Below are positions 42,603-49,008 of a stretch of 64,000 nt of DNA, piece after piece (the first letter of the stretch is position 1; each line of letters starts with the position of its first letter). Below the pieces are notes generated by a model. The model had not been told where the DNA came from and ran no database searches. It worked only from the letters and a program-made list of their open reading frames with translations. The position numbers were made by a program, and so were the translations under genes. The stretch spans positions 1 to 64,000 of the forward strand of contig PWFH01000031.1 of assembly GCA_003553795.1 (NCBI GenBank), written 5' to 3'. The stretch is from Egibacter sp. (GTDB lineage: Bacteria; Actinomycetota; Nitriliruptoria; Euzebyales; Egibacteraceae).

Positions 42603-43720
42603 GCGTGACCGAGGCCCGCCCGGGTCCCGGCGGCCCGGCTCCCCGACCCTGCGGCAACGGCGTCCACCCCGACGCCCCGCCCGAGCGGGTGCTGTCGGCG
42701 CGGGGGCTCGCCGTCGGCTACCGCCAGCGCCGCCGGATCGCGCCGGTGCTCTCGGGGCTCGACCTCGACCTGCGCATCGGCCAGCTCACCTGTCTGCTCG
42801 GCGCCAACGGCACCGGCAAGACGACGCTGCTGCGCACCCTGTCGGGCTCGCTGCCCCCGCTGGGCGGCACGGTCTGCCTCGGCGAGGCCGACCTCACCGC
42901 GCTGTCCCCCGCCGACCGTGCACAACGGCTCGCGGTCGTGCTCACGAGCCGCGTCGACCCCGGCCTCCTGCGCGTCGGGGACCTCGTCGCCCTCGGCCGC
43001 CATCCCTACACCGGCTGGAACGGTCGGCTGCGCGCGGCCGACCACGAGGCGATCGACTGGGCGCTCGAGGCCAGCGGTGCCGCAGCCTTGCGGGCGCGCC
43101 CGGTCCTCGAGCTCTCCGACGGCGAGCGCCAACGGGTGATGATCGCCCGCGCGCTCGCGCAGGAGCCCGAGATCCTCATGCTCGACGAGCCGACGGCCTT
43201 CGTCGACCTGCCCCGACGCCTCGAGCTCGCCGGCCTGCTGACCCGCCTCGCCAGGGAGTGCGGCCTCGCGGTGCTGCTCACGAGCCACGACCTCGACCTC
43301 GCGCTGCGCAGCGCCGACGAGGTGTGGCTGCTCGGCCGCGGTGACCGAGACGCCGACCGACGCGTGGCCAGCGGCGCCCCCGAGGACCTCGCGCTCTCCG
43401 GCGCGCTCGCGGAGGCCTTCGACACCGACACCGTGCGCTACGACCTCGCCCGCGGGCGCTTCGAGGCCGACGGGGCCCCCGCCCCGCGCGTCCACGTCGA
43501 CGGCGAGGGCCCCGAGGCGCGGTGGACCACCCACGCCATCGAGCGGGCCGGCTTCGCGCCAGCCTCCGGCGCGCCAGCACGCCTGCGCGTGGCCGTCGAG
43601 CCCGGGCCGACCTGGCGGCTCGACGACGGCCAGGCCTCACGACACCACCGCACCCTCGCCGACCTCGTCACCGACCTCCGCTCACGGGAGGGGCAGCGCA
43701 CCGCCCATCAACCGAACTGA
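42599..43720 (+). CDS. Corrinoid ABC transporter ATPase (BtuD-like) with C-terminal extension
   Basis: This 373-residue ATPase has Walker A GANGTGKTT, a signature LSDGERQRVMIARAL, Walker B ILMLDEPTAFVD and the H-loop LLTSHDLD. Beyond the normal 260-residue domain it carries an extra roughly 110 residues (AEAFDTDTVRYDLARGRFEAD and onward) that resemble extensions of some FecE-type ATPases. The ATG overlaps the permease stop by 4 bp. A 225-bp gap (43721-43945) then separates it from the dehalogenase genes; it holds a weak 6-bp hairpin (CGGGGG 43823-43828 with CCCCCG 43834-43839). Confidence 0.9.
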   Translation: MSVTEARPGPGGPAPRPCGNGVHPDAPPERVLSARGLAVGYRQRRRIAPVLSGLDLDLRIGQLTCLLGANGTGKTTLLRTLSGSLPPLGGTVCLGEADLTALSPADRAQRLAVVLTSRVDPGLLRVGDLVALGRHPYTGWNGRLRAADHEAIDWALEASGAAALRARPVLELSDGERQRVMIARALAQEPEILMLDEPTAFVDLPRRLELAGLLTRLARECGLAVLLTSHDLDLALRSADEVWLLGRGDRDADRRVASGAPEDLALSGALAEAFDTDTVRYDLARGRFEADGAPAPRVHVDGEGPEARWTTHAIERAGFAPASGAPARLRVAVEPGPTWRLDDGQASRHHRTLADLVTDLRSREGQRTAHQPN

Positions 43721-43945
43721 AGCCGCAGGACCGTACAACCTGGGCTACCCCCACCCCCGGCGGTAGACCCCGAAGGCCCGTTGCCATTCGGGCCGTCCGG
43801 CCCTGCGACCGTGCCCATTCACCGGGGGTGGCGCCCCCGCGGAGCCCTTACGGTGCCGCCAGCCAGCTGAAAGACGGGTGCCAGGAGCGAGGGCACTCGA
43901 CGAGGGCAGCTGGGCACGGTCGGGTCGCATCGCCGCGACGCAGGG

Positions 43946-45094
43946 ATGGCCAGCGGCATGAGCACGAACCCCCACACCAGCGATTGGCTCGCGCGCCTCG
44001 AGCGCACCGGGGTCGACACCGAGGCGCTCGGCGGCACCGAGGAGGCCCGGCAGGCCCTCGCGGCGGCGCTGGCCGACCACGACGTCCTCGAGCCGGCGCC
44101 CGGCGGCCGAGCGCGCCTCGCCCCAGGCCTCGCCGAGGTCCTCGAGCGCGGCATCGCCGAGGCCGCGACCCACGATGCCGGCGCCCTGGCCGAGGCTCTC
44201 CGCGCGGGGCTCGACTGCCCGGAGGAGGAGGCCGAGCACCTCCTGCTGCACTGGGCGAGCCCGGTCCGCGTCGCCGCGGCGACGGTGACCGGCTCGCGCC
44301 TGTCCGCGCCGAGCGCGGTCGTCCTGCCCGCCGCCGAGCTCGTCGCGCGCCTGTGGCTGCTGCCCTGGCTCGATGCCGTCGTCGAGCCCGGTGAGGGTCC
44401 TGGGGAGGCCGCGGTCGACCCGGAGCGCCTCCTCGAGCTCATGCTCGCCAGCGGCACGCTGCGTGAGCAGGCCGTCGAGGACGAGACCGTCCTCGACCTC
44501 ACCCCGGCGTTCCTCGCCGCGCGGGCGCTGCGGCAGCAGCAGGCGCGCGGGTGGCGGGCCGCCGAGCGCCGCGCCCGGCTCGGCGAGCTGCTCAACCTCG
44601 ACGGCGAGGCCCTGTCGGAGGGCTACCGCCTCGCCGGCTCCGGCCGCACCCTCGGGGAGCTGCTCGCGCTGCACCAGCTCACCGCCCTCAGCGACCTCGG
44701 CCTGTGGACCGGCTGGCAGACCCTGGCCTCCTTCGCCCGACCCTTCCAGCCCGTGGGCGAGGCCGACCTCGAGGCGTGGAGCCACGGCGAGGTCCTGCTG
44801 CTCGTGAGCTCGCCCTCCTCACGGCCCGCCCAGGCGATGGAGGAGCTGCTCACCGAGGCGCTGCGCAGCGTCGACGTGCCCGTGGGGGTCATCAACGCCG
44901 ACGACGAGCGCGCCCTGTGCGAGCGACTCGACGTCGACCGGCCACCGATGGTGCTCCTGCGGCGCGCCGGACGGACCGTCGACCGCATCCGCTGGGCCCA
45001 CACCCCCGTCGAGCTGCGCGACCGCATCGAGCGGTTCCTCGACGACCCTCCCGAGGACACGACGGCGGAGGAGCCGAGCCGCCATGCGATCTGA
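43946..45094 (+). CDS. Unknown protein with thioredoxin-fold C-terminus, dehalogenase locus
   Basis: I do not recognise this 382-residue cytoplasmic protein as a named family. Its N-terminal three-quarters are helical and acidic. The last about 100 residues read like a thioredoxin fold: a strand (VLLLVSSPSSRPAQAM) where the redox CxxC would lie, VGVINADDERALCERLDV, a cis-Pro-like RPPMVLLRRAG and a last helix. The CxxC is replaced by SPSSR, so it is not a redox enzyme of the usual kind. It lies 56 bp upstream of the dehalogenase, so it may be a folding, cofactor-insertion or Tat-proofreading chaperone. ATG 43958 is an alternative start. Confidence 0.7.
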   Translation: MASGMSTNPHTSDWLARLERTGVDTEALGGTEEARQALAAALADHDVLEPAPGGRARLAPGLAEVLERGIAEAATHDAGALAEALRAGLDCPEEEAEHLLLHWASPVRVAAATVTGSRLSAPSAVVLPAAELVARLWLLPWLDAVVEPGEGPGEAAVDPERLLELMLASGTLREQAVEDETVLDLTPAFLAARALRQQQARGWRAAERRARLGELLNLDGEALSEGYRLAGSGRTLGELLALHQLTALSDLGLWTGWQTLASFARPFQPVGEADLEAWSHGEVLLLVSSPSSRPAQAMEELLTEALRSVDVPVGVINADDERALCERLDVDRPPMVLLRRAGRTVDRIRWAHTPVELRDRIERFLDDPPEDTTAEEPSRHAI

Positions 45095-45150
45095 CCCCCG
45101 ACGCCAGCCCACGTGCCCACGACCCGACCGCGCCGACCCAGGAGCCTGTG

Positions 45151-46608
45151 ATGAGTGACCGCACGACCGACCGCAAGGGCGAGGCCCCCGCCGAGGCGCG
45201 GGGCGTCTCGCGCCGGGACTTCTTCAAGCTCACGGGGGCGACCGCCGGCGCGGCGGTGGCCACCGGCGCGGCCGCGAAGGGCGGCCGCAGCCAGGCCTTC
45301 GCCCAGGCCGCGAACGACGCCGCCGACCCCAGCCCCGACGCGCCGATCCACAAGCGTCCCTGGTGGGTCCGGGAGGTCGACGAGCCGACGACCGAGATCG
45401 ACTGGGGTGAGAAGGTCCGGATCAGCGAACGCGACCAGACCGTCCGCGGCCCCGGACTCGCCGGCTACGTCGGCGAAGCGCGTGTCGAGCACATTGGCGA
45501 GATCTCCGCGGAGAACAAGATCGAGCGCATCCGCGCCGACGAGCCCGGCTACCGCCTGCGCGACTGGGCGCTCAACGCCGCCAACGGCCAGGGCTCGCGC
45601 GTGCCGATGAGCTTCATCGGACCGCAGACGGTCGACTCACCCGACGACCTCGGGGTGCCCCGCTGGGAGGGCACGCCGTCGGAGAACGCGAACATGGTGC
45701 GCGCGGCGCTACGGCACATGGGCGCGGCGACCGTCGGCTTCGTCGAGCTCGACGAGGACACCACCGAGAAGCTCCTCTACTCCCAGGACCCCGACGGCAA
45801 GATGGTCGAGATCGAGGATGTCGAGGAGGCCTACGAGGACGACGACAAGCGCGTCATCCCGAGCACGGCCCGTTGGGTCATCGTCTACACCGTGCAGATG
45901 TCCGAGGAGACGATGCGGCTGTCCCCGGCGCCCATCGGCGGCCAGACGACCGGCATCGCCTACGCGAGGTTCACCCAGATCCAGGCCATGATGCAGGAGT
46001 TCATGCATGGCATCGGCTGGCAGTGCCTCGGGGAGTCGACGATCAACGCCCTCGGGATCTCCCCCGCCTTCGGGGTCATGGCCGGCCTCGGGGAGATGGG
46101 GCGGTTCAACCGCATGATCACCCCGGAGTTCGGGCCGATGGTCAGGGTCTTCAAGCTCGTCACCGATCTCCCCCTCGAGCCGACGAAGCCCATCGACGCC
46201 GGCATCCAGGAGTTCTGCAAGAGCTGCGCGCTGTGCGCCGAGGCCTGCCCGTCGGACTCGCTGAGCTACGAGCCCGAGCCGTTCTGGGAGCCGGTGGGCG
46301 AGTGGAACAACTTCGGCCACAAGGCCTGGTTCGAGAACGCCGTGACCTGCATGGAGTACTGGCGCACCGGCCCCGGCACGAACTGCGGGATCTGCTTCTC
46401 CGTCTGCCCCTACGCCAAGAAGGACGAGACGTTCATGCACACCCTCGTCAAGGGTGTCTCGGCGAGGACCGGGCTGTTCAACGGCATGTTCACCGCGATG
46501 GACCAGGCCTTCGGCTACGGCGAGGGTCGCGATCCCGACGAGTGGTGGAACCTCGACCTGCCCGAGTACGGCATCGACACCCAGCGCACCGCGACGGTGC
46601 AGGCCTAG
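45151..46608 (+). CDS. rdhA: Reductive dehalogenase catalytic subunit (RdhA), Tat-exported
   Basis: This 485-residue enzyme has a Tat signal (SRRDFFKLTGATAGAA, Arg21-Arg22) and two ferredoxin-type cluster motifs: Cys356-x2-Cys359-x2-Cys362-x3-Cys366-Pro and Cys400-x11-Cys412-x2-Cys415-x3-Cys419-Pro, the pattern for two 4Fe-4S clusters. The corrinoid domain keeps GLGEMGRFNRMITPEFGPMVRVFKLVTDLPL-type sequence (MAGLGEMGRFNRM, TPEFGPMVRVF) and Tyr271 in GIAYARFT, a candidate proton donor. It should cleave carbon-halogen bonds using B12. QueG was rejected because QueG is cytoplasmic and lacks a Tat signal. The nearby riboswitch-controlled B12 importer fits a corrinoid enzyme. Confidence 0.92.
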   Translation: MSDRTTDRKGEAPAEARGVSRRDFFKLTGATAGAAVATGAAAKGGRSQAFAQAANDAADPSPDAPIHKRPWWVREVDEPTTEIDWGEKVRISERDQTVRGPGLAGYVGEARVEHIGEISAENKIERIRADEPGYRLRDWALNAANGQGSRVPMSFIGPQTVDSPDDLGVPRWEGTPSENANMVRAALRHMGAATVGFVELDEDTTEKLLYSQDPDGKMVEIEDVEEAYEDDDKRVIPSTARWVIVYTVQMSEETMRLSPAPIGGQTTGIAYARFTQIQAMMQEFMHGIGWQCLGESTINALGISPAFGVMAGLGEMGRFNRMITPEFGPMVRVFKLVTDLPLEPTKPIDAGIQEFCKSCALCAEACPSDSLSYEPEPFWEPVGEWNNFGHKAWFENAVTCMEYWRTGPGTNCGICFSVCPYAKKDETFMHTLVKGVSARTGLFNGMFTAMDQAFGYGEGRDPDEWWNLDLPEYGIDTQRTATVQA

Positions 46609-46641
46609 CGCCGCCCCCACGACCCGAGGAGGTCGAAGCAC

Positions 46642-46971
46642 ATGCTGTGGTTCATCATCGGCATCATCGTCGGGGCCGGCGGGCTCTGGCTCGTCCAGCG
46701 CACGCGTGACCCCGAGGTCACCACGACCTGGTACGGCTGGGTGGTGGGCGTCCTCGGCGCGCTGCTCATCCTGCTCTCCATCGAGGCCTTCACCGGCTCG
46801 CTCGCCGAGTCCGAGCCGCAGGCGGCGTGGATGAGCCTGCTCACGCTCGGGCTGCCAGGGCTCATCCTCGCCCTCCTGGCGTGGTGGCTGCCCGGCCGCA
46901 GCGGCAAGGACGAAGCGGAGTCCTCGCCCGAGACCGACGACGCCCCCGACGCCGAGCACGCGGCGCTCTAG
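46642..46971 (+). CDS. RdhB-like membrane anchor
   Basis: This 109-residue protein has three hydrophobic helices (about residues 2-18, 31-50 and 68-87) with short loops and a charged C-terminal tail. That size and topology match RdhB anchors that hold the exported dehalogenase at the membrane; WYGWVVGVLGALLILLSIE is its middle helix. It starts 33 bp after rdhA with GAGGAGG. RdhB proteins are poorly conserved, so assignment relies on position and topology. Confidence 0.75.
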   Translation: MLWFIIGIIVGAGGLWLVQRTRDPEVTTTWYGWVVGVLGALLILLSIEAFTGSLAESEPQAAWMSLLTLGLPGLILALLAWWLPGRSGKDEAESSPETDDAPDAEHAAL

Positions 46972-46990
46972 CGGCACCGCCGCGGGCCAC

Positions 46991-47024
46991 GCGCCGGCCG
47001 TGCCCCACGAGGCGCGGCCGGCGC
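46991..47024 (+). terminator. Hairpin between rdhB-like and reductase genes
   Basis: Nine-base arms GCGCCGGCC (46991-46999) and GGCCGGCGC (47016-47024) flank a 16-nt loop. There is no U-tract. It could partly terminate or protect the message and set the rdhAB-to-reductase ratio. Confidence 0.5.
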
Positions 47025-47081
47025 TCCATGTCACCGGCTGAGCGTCGGGGCCCGCGGGAGCCCGGACCGAAGGACGAACGG

Positions 47082-48395
47082 ATGACCCTTGCCCTGCGAG
47101 GCGTGATGTGGGCGGGCGTCTACGTCGCCGCGATCGCCGCGCCCCTGTTCTTCGTGCTCATCGGCGCGCCCGAGGGCCGGGGCTGGTGGGCGGACCTGTC
47201 GATGGCCCTCGGCTTCATCGCCATGGCGATGCTCGGCCTCCAGCTCGTCGTCACCGCCCGGCTGCCACAGGTGGAGGCGCCGTTCGGCCTCGACGTCGTC
47301 CTGCAGTACCACCGCCAGATCTCCTACGTCATCCTCGCCTTCGTCCTCCTGCATCCGGCGATGCTCATGGTGCAGGACCCCTCGCTGCTGCGGCTGCTCA
47401 ACCCCGCGACCGCGACGACCGCGGCGCTGTGGGGACTGGCCTCGGTCGCGCTGCTGCTCGTCCTGCTGGCCCTGTCGATCTGGCGCACTCGCCTCGGCCT
47501 GTCCTACGAGGTCTGGCGGGTCAGCCACGGGCTGCTCGCGATCGGCGTCGTGGCCACCGCCTTCGTCCACATCGAGCGGGTCGGCTACTACGTCTCCGGG
47601 CCGCTGGCCCGCGCGGTGTGGTTCGCGGTGGCCGCCGGGCTCATCGGCGCGCTGGCCTACGTCCGGCTCGTCAAGCCGCTCAGGCGCCGCAAGCGGCCCT
47701 ACCGCGTCACCGCGGTCACCGCGCAGCCGTGCGAGGCCTGGAGCCTCGGCGTCGAGCCCGACGGTCACCGCGGCCTGCGCTTCCTGCCCGGGCAGTTCGC
47801 CTGGCTGACGATCGGCCGCAGCCCCTTCTCGGTCAAGGAGCACCCGTTCTCGTTCTCCTCGGCGGCCACCGACCCCTCGCGGCTCGAGTTCACGATCAAG
47901 GCCCTCGGCGACGACACCGCGCGGATCGGCGAGGTCGAGCCCGGCACGCGGGTCTACCTCGACGGGCCCTACGGGGCGTTCAGCTACACCCGCAGCGAGG
48001 CCGCGGGCTTCGTCTTCCTCGCCGGCGGGGTCGGCGTCACCCCGATCATGAGCATGCTCCGCACCCTCGCCGACCTCGAGGACCAACGGCCCATGCACCT
48101 GCTCTACGCCTGCCGCAGCGAGGCCGACCTCCTCTTCGGTGACGATCTCGACGGCCTCGCCGAGCGGCTCGACCTGTCGATCACCATCGTGCTCGAGCAC
48201 CCCAGCGACGAGTGGAGGGGTCCACGCGGGGTCATCACCCCCGAGCTCCTCGACGAGCGGCTGCCCGCACGCCCGCGCCGCTACGCCTACTTCCTCTGCG
48301 GCCCCCCGGCGATGATGGACGCCCTCGAGGCCGACCTCGCCGCCCGCAAGATCCCCCCCGAGCGGATCAACCTCGAGCGCTTCGACCTCATCTAG
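47082..48395 (+). CDS. Membrane NAD(P)H flavocytochrome b reductase (ferric-reductase/FRE family)
   Basis: This 437-residue protein has six helices with two pairs of heme-ligand histidines spaced identically, His77-x13-His91 (YHRQISYVILAFVLLHP) and His149-x13-His163 (SHGLLAIGVVATAFVH). These place two b hemes across the membrane, as in Nox/ferric reductases. The cytoplasmic half has the FAD motif HPFSFSS, the nicotinamide motif AGGVGVTPIMSML and LCGPPAMMDALEADL. Electrons would flow from NAD(P)H through FAD and two hemes to the outer face. ATG 47082 follows AGGAC; ATG 47028 is an alternative start. It is the likely donor for the dehalogenase. Confidence 0.9.
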   Translation: MTLALRGVMWAGVYVAAIAAPLFFVLIGAPEGRGWWADLSMALGFIAMAMLGLQLVVTARLPQVEAPFGLDVVLQYHRQISYVILAFVLLHPAMLMVQDPSLLRLLNPATATTAALWGLASVALLLVLLALSIWRTRLGLSYEVWRVSHGLLAIGVVATAFVHIERVGYYVSGPLARAVWFAVAAGLIGALAYVRLVKPLRRRKRPYRVTAVTAQPCEAWSLGVEPDGHRGLRFLPGQFAWLTIGRSPFSVKEHPFSFSSAATDPSRLEFTIKALGDDTARIGEVEPGTRVYLDGPYGAFSYTRSEAAGFVFLAGGVGVTPIMSMLRTLADLEDQRPMHLLYACRSEADLLFGDDLDGLAERLDLSITIVLEHPSDEWRGPRGVITPELLDERLPARPRRYAYFLCGPPAMMDALEADLAARKIPPERINLERFDLI

Positions 48396-48410
48396 CCCCC
48401 AGGAGAGCCC

Positions 48411-48800
48411 GTGCGCCAGGCCTTCGCCACCCGCCTCGTCCGCAGCGTGACCGTCGCGCTGCTCGCCCTCGCGGGCCTCTTCGCCCTGCTCGCCAACGCC
48501 ACCGGCGCGGGCCGGGTCGACGAGGTGCTCGGCCTCGACGCCGACCACGAGCGCGGCGAGGCGCTCTACATGGAGGTCACCAACCCGACGTGCGCCTCGT
48601 GCCACTCGCTGTCCCACGCCGGCGCGGAGTCGATCATCGCCTCAGACCTCGACGAGACCCAGCCCAGCGCCCGGGTGACCGTGCAGTCGCTCATCGGCGG
48701 CACGACGCCGGAGCACGACCGCGAGGGCTACCGCCACGACCTCTCGAACCAGGACCTCGCCGACCTCGCCCGCTACATCGAGGCCGTCGCCGGCGAGTGA
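48411..48800 (+). CDS. Small monoheme cytochrome c, membrane-tethered or secreted
   Basis: This 129-residue protein has a signal or anchor helix (TVALLALAGLFALLANA) and one heme-attachment motif, Cys61-Ala-Ser-Cys-His65. No methionine follows the heme motif, so the usual class I sixth ligand is missing; His residues in SLSHAGAE and TPEHDREGYRHDLS are possible replacements. The C-terminal LADLARYIEAVAGE is a class I-like last helix. The GTG at 48411 follows AGGAG, 15 bp after the reductase stop. It may carry electrons from the reductase to RdhA. Confidence 0.88.
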   Translation: MRQAFATRLVRSVTVALLALAGLFALLANATGAGRVDEVLGLDADHERGEALYMEVTNPTCASCHSLSHAGAESIIASDLDETQPSARVTVQSLIGGTTPEHDREGYRHDLSNQDLADLARYIEAVAGE

Positions 48801-48905
48801 GGCCCCGGGCCGACGCCGGCCAGCGAGCCCCCGGGCCGACGCCTCGGCCGCCGCGGGTCTCCGAGCCCACGCTCCACGCGGGCCCCTGCCGGGCATGGAC
48901 GCGCG

Positions 48906-48939
48906 AGTTACCCGCCGGTAACCTTACCGGCGGGTAACT
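48906..48939. promoter_or_regulatory. 34-bp palindromic operator upstream of acyl-CoA dehydrogenase
   Basis: Sixteen-base arms AGTTACCCGCCGGTAA (48906-48921) and TTACCGGCGGGTAACT (48924-48939) are perfectly inverted around CC. Each arm is itself a near-palindrome TTACC-N4-GGTAA. The site lies about 70 bp ahead of the ATG at 49009. TetR-type lipid regulators in Actinobacteria use TTAC/GTAA-containing palindromes, so a repressor of fatty-acid genes is plausible. The rest of the 48801-49008 gap shows nothing clear. Confidence 0.8.
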
Positions 48940-49008
48940 TCACGGAGCACCGGCGCGAGGGACGGCAGTGCCCTGCCGACGCTCCCCGGCGCGGCACAGG
49001 AGCAGGCG

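Noticed and set aside
43721-43945. Separate promoter for the dehalogenase genes
   Set aside because: I could not find a convincing -35/-10 pair. A weak hairpin is present, so cotranscription with the importer is neither proven nor excluded.
45151-46608. Possible QueG (epoxyqueuosine reductase) instead of RdhA
   Set aside because: A Tat signal, the dehalogenase-type second cluster with a Cys-x11-Cys-x2-Cys-x3-Cys-Pro pattern, and the anchor and reductase neighbours favour RdhA; QueG is cytoplasmic.
37025-48800. Genomic island or mobile origin of the dehalogenase cluster
   Set aside because: No insertion sequence, integrase, tRNA or direct repeats were found at the borders, and base composition by eye matches the neighbours.
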